This document shows positions 43,387-51,950 of a DNA stretch of 64,000 bases, in pieces. Below the pieces are notes generated by a model. It saw only the letters and a list, made by a program, of their open reading frames with translations. It was not told where the DNA came from and did not search any database. The DNA is from Acidimicrobiales bacterium (GTDB taxonomy: Bacteria; Actinomycetota; Acidimicrobiia; Acidimicrobiales; Aldehydirespiratoraceae): the NCBI GenBank assembly GCA_029247365.1, contig JAQWLJ010000049.1, positions 1-64,000 on the forward strand. The letters run 5' to 3'. Position 1 is the stretch's first letter. Each line of letters begins with the position of its first letter. A program made the translations under genes and the position numbers.

Positions 43387-45336
43387 GTGGACGACTTCGA
43401 CGCCCGGGCGATCAACACGATCCGCGGCCTTGCGATGGATGCACCGCACGCTGCGCGGAGCGGTCACCAGGGCACGGCCATGTCACTCGCCCCGCTGGCT
43501 CACGTCTTGTTCAGTCGCGTGATGCGGTACGATGCACTGCGGCCCGGCTGGGTGGATCGCGATCGGTTCGTCTTGTCGGGCGGCCATGCCTCCATCCTGC
43601 AGTACGCGCTCCTCCACCTCGCCGGATTCGGCTTAACTCTTGACGACCTCAAAGACTTCCGCCAGTGGGGTTCTGCTACCCCCGGGCATCCCGAGGTCGG
43701 GCACACGGCCGGCGTCGAGGTCACGACCGGTCCCCTCGGTCAGGGCGTCGCCAACATGGTTGGTATGGCGATCGCCGAGGCCCAGCTTCGGACCCGCTAT
43801 GGCGCTGACATCGTTGACCACCACGTCTTTGGCCTGTGCGGTGATGGCGACCTCGCCGAGGGCATCAGCCACGAAGCTGCATCGCTCGCAGGCCACCTTG
43901 GTCTCGGCAAGCTGGTCCTCTGCTACGACGACAACCAGATCACGATCGATGGTGACACCGACCTGTCGCTGAGCGATGACGCCGCCGGCCGGTTCCGTGC
44001 GTACGGCTGGCACGTAGAAGCGGTCGGTCCGATCGGCGACGACTGCGACGCGCTAGAGGCCGCCGTGCGTCGAGCGATGGCCGTCACCGACCAACCCTCA
44101 CTCATCGTGCTGCAGACGGTGATCGGTTTCCCGGCCACCGAGCACGCCGGCACAGCCCACGCCCACGGCTATGCGATCGTCGACGACGAGATTGCGGCCA
44201 CGAAGGCGGTCATGGGCATGTCCGATGCCACCTTCCAGGTCGACGATGACCTTCTGACCGCCTACAACGAAGTCGGGAGGCGGGGTCAGCTCGAACGCGA
44301 GGCGTCCGAAGCACGTATCACCGGATTTGCCGGTGACCGAGCCGGTCTCCAGGCCCAACTCAACAACACCGGCCTTCCCGGCTGGGACGAGGGGCTGCCA
44401 AATTTCGGTGTCGGCGACTCAGTCGCTACCCGGAAGGCATCCAACGCTGCGCTGCAGACGCTGGTCGAGGTCGTACCGGGTCTCACTGGCGGCGGCGCTG
44501 ACCTCACCGGCAACACCGGCACCGTCATCAAGGACCATGGGGTGTTCTCCGCTGCCGATCCCGGTGGCCGCCAGATTTATTTTGGTGTTCGCGAGCACGC
44601 GATGGGCGCCATCGCGAACGGTATGGCGTTGCACGGTGGCGCAATCCCGGTCGTGGGAACCTTCCTCGTCTTCGCCGACTACATGCGCGGCGCGGTGCGA
44701 CTCGCCGCACTGTCGGAAGCAAAAACCATTTTTGTGTGGACCCATGACTCGGTGGGTGTCGGCGAAGACGGGCCGACCCATCAGCCGGTCGAGCAGGTGG
44801 CATCGCTGCGAGCGATTCCCGGCCTTCGGGTGATCCGCCCGGCTGACGCGAACGAGACCATTGCCGCGTGGCAGATCGCAGTCGAGTCCGGTGGGCCAAC
44901 AGCGCTGATTTTGTCTCGCCAGAATCTGCCGGTGCTTGAGGGTACTGCGAGCGGCGATGTTGGATCAGGGGCGTACGTCCTGCGCGAAGTCGAGGATGCC
45001 GCAATGACCCTTGTGGGTACGGGTAGCGAGGTCTCGCTGTGTGTCGAGGCTGCCGATGCGCTCGGCGGCGAGGGCATTGCGGCGCGAGTGGTGTCGTTTC
45101 CGTCCTGGGAGCTTTTTGAGGGGGCAGACACCGAACATCAAGACGCTGTGCTGCGGCCAAAGATTCCCTCCCTTGCCGTCGAGGCTGGAATCTCGCAGGG
45201 ATGGCATCGCTGGGTTGACGATGTGGTGTCGATCGACCGATTCGGAGCATCCGCCCCTGGTGACACCGTCATGCGCGAACTTGGGCTCAACATCGACAAT
45301 GTGGTCGCTCGGGCGAAGAGCCTGCTCGGCGGCTGA
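43387..45336 (+). CDS. tkt: Transketolase
   Basis: 649 residues from the GTG at 43387, which follows GGGAGG; the alternative GTG at 43348 lies inside the leader hairpin region. GDGDLAEG with a following N (DDNQITIDG) is the thiamine-diphosphate motif; TAGHPE-like PGHPEVGHTAGVEVTTGPLG and HDSVGVGEDGPTHQPVEQ are transketolase signatures. It transfers two-carbon units in the pentose-phosphate pathway. Followed after 30 bases by transaldolase, so they are co-transcribed. Confidence 0.93.
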   Translation: MDDFDARAINTIRGLAMDAPHAARSGHQGTAMSLAPLAHVLFSRVMRYDALRPGWVDRDRFVLSGGHASILQYALLHLAGFGLTLDDLKDFRQWGSATPGHPEVGHTAGVEVTTGPLGQGVANMVGMAIAEAQLRTRYGADIVDHHVFGLCGDGDLAEGISHEAASLAGHLGLGKLVLCYDDNQITIDGDTDLSLSDDAAGRFRAYGWHVEAVGPIGDDCDALEAAVRRAMAVTDQPSLIVLQTVIGFPATEHAGTAHAHGYAIVDDEIAATKAVMGMSDATFQVDDDLLTAYNEVGRRGQLEREASEARITGFAGDRAGLQAQLNNTGLPGWDEGLPNFGVGDSVATRKASNAALQTLVEVVPGLTGGGADLTGNTGTVIKDHGVFSAADPGGRQIYFGVREHAMGAIANGMALHGGAIPVVGTFLVFADYMRGAVRLAALSEAKTIFVWTHDSVGVGEDGPTHQPVEQVASLRAIPGLRVIRPADANETIAAWQIAVESGGPTALILSRQNLPVLEGTASGDVGSGAYVLREVEDAAMTLVGTGSEVSLCVEAADALGGEGIAARVVSFPSWELFEGADTEHQDAVLRPKIPSLAVEAGISQGWHRWVDDVVSIDRFGASAPGDTVMRELGLNIDNVVARAKSLLGG

Positions 45337-45366
45337 CCCAACTCTCCCCCAACCAGGAGTGACCCA

Positions 45367-46458
45367 ATGACCCGGCTTCATGATCTGTTCGCCTCGGAGG
45401 GCCAGTCGCCCTGGCTCGATAACATTCGGCGGGGGTGGCTCACCAGCGGTGAACTTGCCGGCTGGGTCGACCGCGGTGTTCGCGGACTCACCTCGAATCC
45501 TTCGATCTTCCAGAAGGCGATTCAGGGCAGTGCCGAGTATGACGATCAGTTCCGAGAGTCGATCGTGTCTGGGCTTGATCTCGAAGCCAGCTACTGGGAA
45601 CTCGTCACGAGCGATATCAGTGCCGCGCTCGGCATCCTCCGTCCCGTCTACGACGGCTCGGACGGGCTCGATGGGTATGTCTCGGTGGAGGTTGATCCGG
45701 GGCTCGCCCGAGACGCTGCCGGCACCGAGTCCGCCGCCCGCGACCTTGACACTCGTCTCAACGCCCCAAACCTCTACATCAAGATTCCGGCCACGGCTGA
45801 GGGCCTCGCTCCGATTCGCCAGATGGTCGCTGAGAAGCGGTCGATCAACGTCACCCTGATCTTCAGTCTCGATCGCTATGCCGAGGTTATGGAGGCCTAC
45901 ATCTCTGGTCTCGAAGCTGCTGAGGGTGACCTCAGCGACATCAGCAGTGTGGCGTCGTTCTTCATCAGTCGGGTTGATGTTGAGGTCGATCGTCGGCTCG
46001 ACGAGATTGATAGGCCCGAGGCACGTGCGCTCCTTGGGAAGGCAGCGATCGCCAACGGCAAGCTCGCCTATCACCTCTTCCAGCAGACGTTCGCCGGTCC
46101 ACGCTGGGAAGCACTCGTCGGGCGGGGCGCCCGCGTCCAGCGACCGCTGTGGGCCTCAACGTCCACGAAGAACCCTGCGTATCCCGACACGCTGTACGTC
46201 GATGAGTTGATCGGACCCGACACCGTCAACACGTTGCCCGACAACACCCTGGAGGCGTTCGAGGATCGGGGCACGGTGGCGCGCACCATCGATGTCGATG
46301 TCAATGGCGCCCGTGCCACGATCGCGGGCCTGGCGGCCCTTGGTATCCATATGGACGAGGTCACCCAGAAACTCGAGGACGAGGGCGTGTCAGCCTTCGA
46401 GAAAAGCTTCGACGAACTGCTGGGCGTTCTCGGTGAGAAGGCGGCCCAATTTCGCTGA
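45367..46458 (+). CDS. tal: Transaldolase
   Basis: 363 residues, the long actinobacterial type. LTSNPSIFQKAI is the N-terminal signature and IKIPATAEG carries the Schiff-base lysine region; RPLWASTSTKNP is the phosphate-binding segment. It transfers a dihydroxyacetone unit between sugar phosphates. Pairs with the upstream transketolase. Confidence 0.93.
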   Translation: MTRLHDLFASEGQSPWLDNIRRGWLTSGELAGWVDRGVRGLTSNPSIFQKAIQGSAEYDDQFRESIVSGLDLEASYWELVTSDISAALGILRPVYDGSDGLDGYVSVEVDPGLARDAAGTESAARDLDTRLNAPNLYIKIPATAEGLAPIRQMVAEKRSINVTLIFSLDRYAEVMEAYISGLEAAEGDLSDISSVASFFISRVDVEVDRRLDEIDRPEARALLGKAAIANGKLAYHLFQQTFAGPRWEALVGRGARVQRPLWASTSTKNPAYPDTLYVDELIGPDTVNTLPDNTLEAFEDRGTVARTIDVDVNGARATIAGLAALGIHMDEVTQKLEDEGVSAFEKSFDELLGVLGEKAAQFR

Positions 46459-46470
46459 GCGGCTGGGAGG

Positions 46471-46498
46471 TTGGCAAACGGGCGTTCAGCCCTAGCCT
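46471..46498 (+). promoter_or_regulatory. Candidate promoter of the SNF2 gene
   Basis: TTGGCA (46471-46476), 16-base spacer, TAGCCT (46493-46498), just after the tal stop. A transcript from about 46505 would have a leader of about 185 bases. Confidence 0.4.
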
Positions 46499-46504
46499 TA
46501 TCTT

Positions 46505-46689
46505 TATTGGTGTATCGGCCGAACGAGGCATAGAGCACCTACGGGCGACTCGGTACCGAGACCGCCCGGCGTATCAGGCGTCGCTTCGGCTGACGAAGGT
46601 GCGTTCCCCTCTATCGAACGGATGCGCTGCGACGCCTGTCGTCGCTGTTCTGAGGAGCAATCGTCACCATCACTCCTGACCGGGCCGTC
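46505..46689 (+). promoter_or_regulatory. Structured leader of the SNF2 helicase gene
   Basis: The leader contains a 12-bp palindrome (46549-46560) nested in a G/C stem (46543-46547 with 46563-46567) and a perfect 10-bp inverted repeat (46575-46584 with 46629-46638) enclosing 44 bases. A GAGGAG element sits at about 46653-46658. No known riboswitch class was recognised. Confidence 0.35.
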
Positions 46690-49600
46690 TTGTCTCCGTC
46701 GTTACTAGATGACCTGGCACAGGCCCATCTCGACGGACGGGCGACCGACGCCGAGACTCAACTACTCGAAACCCACCGCGATGCCTGGATCGGCAGCCTC
46801 TGGCGGCTGTTGGATCGTGCTGAAGAAGCGCTCGCTAGTGCGCGTCGCACGGTGAAGGGCTCAGGGCGAGCCGTGGTGCTCACCGACCTCGACGAAGAGT
46901 GCTTCAAGATCGACACCCAGCTCACGGTCCTCACCGGCCCGCCTCGGGAGGACGAACTCGCACCCCTCGCTCCGGGACCAAAGCGCCCCGAGGCCGACGC
47001 AGAGTCCGAGGTGTACGTGGGCACGATGCAGTTGCATCTTTCTCGAACCGATGGGCGGATCGTGGCCTGGGCGGCGGGCCACGGTGTGCGGGGCGAGCAT
47101 CACGATCAACTTCTGGAGCGAATCAAGGCTCACGATGGCGGAGCCGTCACCTGGGACGAACAGGCGACCATGAAGGTGCCGGGTACCGGTCGCGTGTCGA
47201 CGGTGTCGGCCCCGGTGGCCTCAGCGCTCGGCTGGCTCGTCGCCTTGGCTGACACTAAGGGTGATGCCGCAGTCGGTGCGAGCGCGACATGGATGGGCCA
47301 GGCGGCAGCCATTGCGGTTGAGATCGTGGCCCAGGGCCGCGTCGTCCCCCAGTTGGTGCAGTCCAAGCGCCGGCGCAAGGACCAGGACCGTGGCGCTGAT
47401 GAGGGCCTCTTCCGGCTTCGCTGGCTGCCGGCACTGGTTGACAACGAGCGACTGGAGCAGCTCGCCGCTTCGATTCCGGGTGCAGCTATGGCGGGTGCAC
47501 GAGAACAGGACAAGACCAAGTTCGTGCTCGCCGCCCTGGGGGACCTCACGGACGCCATCGTCACGGTTGGCGCCGGCCAGATCGAGACACCCGCTCCCCC
47601 GCCGCAGGTCGTCACCAAGGCCGATGTGGGCGAGGCGACCTTGTGTCATCTCGACGGCACGACGTTCCAAGCGCCGACCAAGTTTGGTGGTGATCTCGTC
47701 CGCCGGCTTGGCCACTGGGCCCAACCAGTACTCGGGGCGGCCGAACGCAAATTGGTTGTTCACCTTGATCCGCCCGACGACAGCAACGCATGGCATGTTC
47801 GGGTACTCGCCCGCAGCGACGACGAGGACCTCGAACCCGTTGAGGTGGCGCTGGCTACTAGCTCCAAGTCGAGGGCGAAGAGCACAGCGGCTCAGCTGGC
47901 CCGGCTGGAGCGGCTCTTTCCAGAGCTACTTCGACTGGGTGGTCGACGACGCGGCGAGGTGATCCTTTCCCAGGACGAGGCCTGGAATCTGATGACGACA
48001 TCAGGTGACACGTTACGAGCCTGTGGGTTCGAGGTTCGGGTTCCGGCGCTCAAGCGTCAGAAGGCCGTGGCCTCGCTCCGGCTCACGTCTGAGGCTGACG
48101 AGTCTGTAGTCGGTGCCCAGCAGTTGGCTGATGTTCGCTGGTCGGCGGTGTTCGACGATATCGAACTGACGTCCGCCGAGATCGCCCAACTCGCCCGCGA
48201 GGCGCGCCCCCTCGTCAAGTCCCGTGGCCAATGGGTCGAGCTCGACAAGGTCGATCTCGCAGAGGCGGCAGCCGCGCTTGCCGAGCGCGCCGACACGACG
48301 AAGCTTTCCGGCGCCGACATGCTCCGCCACGCGCTTGGGCTTGAGGGCACACCACTCGCCGGCGGGGTCAACATTGTTGGTGCTGGTTGGGCGGCCGATC
48401 TCCTCCGTAGTGTCGAGGCACTCCCCGAGAATCCGACGACGACCCCCGACGGCTTTGCGGGCGAACTCAGGTCGTACCAGGCCGACGCACTGGCCTGGCT
48501 CCATTTCCTCGATGATGCCGGTTTGGGTGGCTGCCTGGCGCTCGACATGGGTCTCGGCAAAACGCCAACGACACTGGCGAGCATCGCCCTCCGGCGAGAA
48601 CACGGCACCGCGCTTGTGATCGCGCCCCCCGCAGTCATTGGCAACTGGGCGTCGGAGGCCCGCAAATTCGTGCCCGACATCAAGGTGCTCGTCCACCACG
48701 GCGGGAGCCGCAAGAGAGGGCCCGAGCTTGGCGCCGCAGTGCGCCAGGCCGATGTGGTGATCACCACCTACGGCACAGCCGTACGCGACATGGACCAGTT
48801 CGCCGAGTTTGAGTTCGGCAAGGTCGTTATCGACGAGGCGCAGGCGATTAAGAACCCAGCGGCTGACACCAGCCGTCAGCTGCGCCGACTGAATGCCCGA
48901 ACCCGTGTCGCTCTTACCGGTACTCCGATTGAGAATGGGCTGGGCGATCTCTGGGCCATCATGGATTGGACCAACCCTGGACTGCTCGGCCCGCGAGCAC
49001 CGTTCATTGCCCAGCTCACGCCCACAACCAAGGGCAAGGACGGTGGTGATGGCGAAGCGGCTCTGCGAGCGCTTAACGGCATCCTCGTCTACCGCCGGAC
49101 GAAGGCTGAGCCAGCCATTGCCGCGGAGCTGCCTGACCGCATCGATGAGCTCGATCACTGTGCGATGACACCGGAACAAATTGGTTTGTACCAGGCGGTC
49201 ATCGACACGCTTGTCGCTCAGACCACCGAGCAGGAGCCTGGCACGCCGGAGCGCAAGGGTGCAGTCCTTGCGGCGATCACGGCCCTCAAGCAGATCTGCA
49301 ACCACCCGGTGAACTACCAGTCCGACGATCTTGGGCTCGAAGGCCGGTCAGGCAAGCTGACGAGACTCAACGAGATCACCGAGACCGTTTTCGCAGCAAA
49401 CGAAAAGGTCCTGATCTTCACTCACTTTGCCTCCTGGGGCGAAACCCTCGCCGCCTATCTGAGCGAGCGGACAGGCCACGAGATCGCCTGTTACCACGGC
49501 GGCCTTGGGCGCACAGCTCGCGATGCGCTTGTCGAACGCTTCCAGTCGAGCGACGGCGCCGGCGCCATGGTCCTTTCGCTCAAGGCGGGCGGCACCGGAC

Positions 49601-49926
49601 TAAATCTGACTGCGGCCAACCACGTCGTGTTGTACGACCGATGGTGGAACCCTGCGGTTGAGGATCAAGCCCGCGACCGAGTGTGGCGTATCGGCCAGAA
49701 GAACACGGTGATTTGTCACCGCTTGGTCTGCCCCGGCACGATCGACGAGCGGGTTGAAGAGGTCGTGGCTGGCAAGCGTCAGATCGCCGATATCACGCTT
49801 CCGAAATCGAGTTCGATCGGCGATCTGGGTGCTGCCCAACTGCAGCAGGCGCTCGGTATCGACGCATCACTGCTGCTCGACTCCGAGCCAGCGCTCGACG
49901 ATGCGAATGAAAAGGTAGCGCCATGA
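46690..49926 (+). CDS. SNF2-family DNA helicase/translocase
   Basis: 1078 residues. The C-terminal half is a complete SNF2 motor: Walker A DMGLGKT (619-625), DEAQ (715-718), LTGTPIEN, and the C-terminal RVWRIGQ box. The N-terminal ~500 residues match no named domain beyond general likeness to actinobacterial HelZ-type proteins. SNF2 enzymes move along double-stranded DNA and remodel protein-DNA complexes. The start is uncertain: TTG at 46690 is used here, but the best ribosome-binding site (GAGGAG, 46653-46658) precedes a non-standard ATC. The next gene overlaps by four bases. Confidence 0.88.
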   Translation: MSPSLLDDLAQAHLDGRATDAETQLLETHRDAWIGSLWRLLDRAEEALASARRTVKGSGRAVVLTDLDEECFKIDTQLTVLTGPPREDELAPLAPGPKRPEADAESEVYVGTMQLHLSRTDGRIVAWAAGHGVRGEHHDQLLERIKAHDGGAVTWDEQATMKVPGTGRVSTVSAPVASALGWLVALADTKGDAAVGASATWMGQAAAIAVEIVAQGRVVPQLVQSKRRRKDQDRGADEGLFRLRWLPALVDNERLEQLAASIPGAAMAGAREQDKTKFVLAALGDLTDAIVTVGAGQIETPAPPPQVVTKADVGEATLCHLDGTTFQAPTKFGGDLVRRLGHWAQPVLGAAERKLVVHLDPPDDSNAWHVRVLARSDDEDLEPVEVALATSSKSRAKSTAAQLARLERLFPELLRLGGRRRGEVILSQDEAWNLMTTSGDTLRACGFEVRVPALKRQKAVASLRLTSEADESVVGAQQLADVRWSAVFDDIELTSAEIAQLAREARPLVKSRGQWVELDKVDLAEAAAALAERADTTKLSGADMLRHALGLEGTPLAGGVNIVGAGWAADLLRSVEALPENPTTTPDGFAGELRSYQADALAWLHFLDDAGLGGCLALDMGLGKTPTTLASIALRREHGTALVIAPPAVIGNWASEARKFVPDIKVLVHHGGSRKRGPELGAAVRQADVVITTYGTAVRDMDQFAEFEFGKVVIDEAQAIKNPAADTSRQLRRLNARTRVALTGTPIENGLGDLWAIMDWTNPGLLGPRAPFIAQLTPTTKGKDGGDGEAALRALNGILVYRRTKAEPAIAAELPDRIDELDHCAMTPEQIGLYQAVIDTLVAQTTEQEPGTPERKGAVLAAITALKQICNHPVNYQSDDLGLEGRSGKLTRLNEITETVFAANEKVLIFTHFASWGETLAAYLSERTGHEIACYHGGLGRTARDALVERFQSSDGAGAMVLSLKAGGTGLNLTAANHVVLYDRWWNPAVEDQARDRVWRIGQKNTVICHRLVCPGTIDERVEEVVAGKRQIADITLPKSSSIGDLGAAQLQQALGIDASLLLDSEPALDDANEKVAP

Positions 49927-50279
49927 GTCAGAGTCAGAGTCGCCGTCGCAATCGCAGCCGAGGGAAGTCACAGAACAGCGCCCCGAAGCAGGGCGAACAG
50001 CAAGGTGGACCGCGGCCTCGAAAGAAGAGTGAACCCAAGATCGATCCGGTCGAGTTTTGGGGCGACCCCGAGCTGTTACCGGAACCGATCGCTGCCATCG
50101 AACCCGTTCCCGATGTGAAGGTGGTCGTGCGCTCACTTGGGCGGGTACCGCTCACCGGTCAGGAGACCGCCGCCGAGCATTGGTTTTCCCTTGTGTACGA
50201 ACGAGCTGCCGTGCTCGCCGGTGCGCTTGCGGCGGCGGGCAAACTCGACAAGGCGGATGATCAACCCATCGGTGAGTAA
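49923..50279 (+). CDS. Small basic partner of the SNF2 helicase
   Basis: 118 residues. The first 40 are Arg/Gln/Ser-rich and disordered (SQSQSRRRNRSRGKSQ), suggesting nucleic-acid contact; the rest is a small folded region (FWGDPELLPEPIAAIEPVPD, then a C-terminal helix YERAAVLAGALAAAGKL). No family recognised. It overlaps the helicase gene by four bases, so it is probably made with it. Confidence 0.65.
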   Translation: MSQSQSRRRNRSRGKSQNSAPKQGEQQGGPRPRKKSEPKIDPVEFWGDPELLPEPIAAIEPVPDVKVVVRSLGRVPLTGQETAAEHWFSLVYERAAVLAGALAAAGKLDKADDQPIGE

Positions 50280-50510
50280 CGCTTGGTCAGTCGCACCGCT
50301 CGGCCGTGTTCGCTCGTGGCTCTTCGACGCAAGCCGAGGGCTCTAACCCCCAGAGAACGTTGCTAACGGATCGAGCGGTCGGGTGTTGGCGAGAAACTAT
50401 GCGGCGCTGCGCGTCGGGGAGGTGTCTCCGTGCCTATGGGAATATGTACTGCCATGGCAGTCTCCATCGCGGTCATGGTGCCAGCGCATGATGTCGCTGT
50501 GGTCAACGAG
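50280..50510. other. Region before the SLH-CAP pseudogene
   Basis: About 230 bases with no convincing gene. Short frames here (for example an ATG at 50454 that leads into the pseudogene) could be the remains of the N-terminus of the SLH-CAP protein, but I could not recognise a signal peptide. Confidence 0.35.
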
Positions 50511-51412
50511 CCTCCGTATTTCGCTGCCCCGGTCCAGTGAATGCTTGATGAACGGATCACCGCGACGCCGACTGCGTCGTGCCTTTCCCGTCGAGTCCGG
50601 GGACTCGGGGCGAGACCGCCGAGTTCTTGTGGGGTATGGGCGGGGGTGGGCTGGAGGCTACGCCGCACCCATTCGGCGGCGTCAGAACTGAATCCTTTCA
50701 AGCACCGGTGTCGTGGTTATTCGCCTAAGGCATCACCACGGGCATCACCGACACGACGTACTCGCCCGACGCGACCCTCACACGCGGTGAGTTTGCTGCG
50801 CTGCTTCACCGCCTTGACGGGGAACCGACTGGCGCTCCGGATCGTCCCTTCGTTGACGTGATCAAAAACTGGCAACAGGGGCCAGTGGCGTGGTTGTTCG
50901 CCAACGGCATCACGACCGGGACAAGCGAGACCGACTTCTCCCCGGATGCCTTGGTGACCCGTGGCCAGATCGTGACGGTTCTGCACCGCTACCAAGGCAG
51001 ACCCGTGGTCGACATCGACGCTGATGACGGCTGTGTCTCCGGTCTCCCAGCGCAGCTGGCAGTCGCAGAATCTGAGTCGCTCCATCTGCTCAATTAGTTG
51101 CGAGCGGCGATGGGTCGCCAGAAATTGAAGTGCAACCCTGTGATGGACGCCTCTACTAGCGACTGGGGTCGCGAGATCAATGACGGGAACTTCATACGCC
51201 ACAGCACGGGTCCTTACGGCGAGAACGTCGCCATGACGCTCTCTGCCACCGGTTCCACGCCCAAGGAAGTGACCGAGCGACTCCACAACCTCTGGATGAC
51301 AAATGGCTCCCACTTCGACAACATGACGAACGACGGCCACTCCAGCGTCGGTATCGGCTTTCGGAATGGTCGTGGTGGCTGGTACGCCACCCACGTGTTC
51401 TCACACACCTAG
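50511..51412 (+). pseudogene. Decayed SLH-CAP surface protein gene
   Basis: Three S-layer homology repeats followed by a CAP/SCP domain can be read with lesions. Repeat 1 (YFAAPVQ-stop-MLDERIT ... TRGETAEFLW) has a TGA at 50538-50540 where Trp is expected and a net -1 shift between about 50562 and 50602. Repeat 2 (APVSWLFA-stop-GITTG ... TRGEFAALLHR) has a TAA at 50726-50728. Repeat 3 (GPVAWLFANGIT ... TRGQIVTVLHR) is intact. A TAG at 51095-51097 interrupts the CAP start; the CAP end is clear (GENVA, HNLWM, GGWYATHVF). From 50552 on, all pieces share one frame. The ancestral protein was probably wall- or S-layer-attached. Confidence 0.85.
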
Positions 51413-51443
51413 CTGTCCCCCGGTCTGCCAGCAACGAGGTTAG

Positions 51444-51950
51444 TTGCATATCGAAACCAACTTCCCTAAGGTGCCGCCCGTGCTCGCGACTCCTTCTACG
51501 GACTGCTCCATCCAACGCACGCTCGATCTGATCGGCGATCGTTGGACGCTCCTTATCGTCCGGGACCTTTTTCGCGGCGTACGGCGATTCTCGCGTATCC
51601 ACGAAGATCTCGGGATCGCAAAAAACCTGCTCACCGACCGCCTCAGCCTCCTTGTCGATGCCGAGATCGTTGAGAGGACGCCGTATCAGCAGCGCCCGCT
51701 GCGCCACGAGTACCGGCTCACCGCCAAGGGCCGCGCCCTCAGCCCGACACTGGTAGCGATGATGCGCTGGGGTGATGAGTGGTGTAGCGGGGGCCAGTCG
51801 CCCACCGAACTGGTCCACGACGACTGCGATACCCGCCTTGAGCTCCAGTGCTGGTGCACCACCTGCAACGTGCCCGTGCCCCCAACCCAGATCGACTCAC
51901 GTCCCGGGCCTGGGCGTGCCCTGAACACGGCGAAGGCTGCACATGGCTGA
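51444..51950 (+). CDS. HxlR-family transcriptional regulator
   Basis: 168 residues. DLIGDRWTLLIVRDLFRGVR and RLSLLVDAEIVERTPYQ are the winged-helix signatures of the HxlR/MarR-like family. A Cys-rich C-terminal tail (CWCTTC) is an unusual addition that may sense redox or metals (inference). Starts at TTG with GAGGT upstream; GTG at 51471 or 51480 are alternatives. Its end overlaps fbiC by eight bases, so it may control F420 synthesis. Confidence 0.82.
   Translation: MHIETNFPKVPPVLATPSTDCSIQRTLDLIGDRWTLLIVRDLFRGVRRFSRIHEDLGIAKNLLTDRLSLLVDAEIVERTPYQQRPLRHEYRLTAKGRALSPTLVAMMRWGDEWCSGGQSPTELVHDDCDTRLELQCWCTTCNVPVPPTQIDSRPGPGRALNTAKAAHG

Noticed and set aside
44965-46074. 369-residue minus-strand open frame opposite tkt/tal
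   Set aside because: It mirrors transketolase and transaldolase, which have clear motifs and ribosome-binding sites; the antisense product matches no family.
48013-49305. 430-residue minus-strand open frame inside the SNF2 gene
   Set aside because: Antisense of a gene with full SNF2 motifs; a codon-bias shadow typical of high-GC DNA.
50538-51097. Stop-codon read-through or Sec/Pyl recoding in the SLH-CAP gene
   Set aside because: All three stop types plus a frameshift occur; decay explains them more simply, and no recoding elements were seen.
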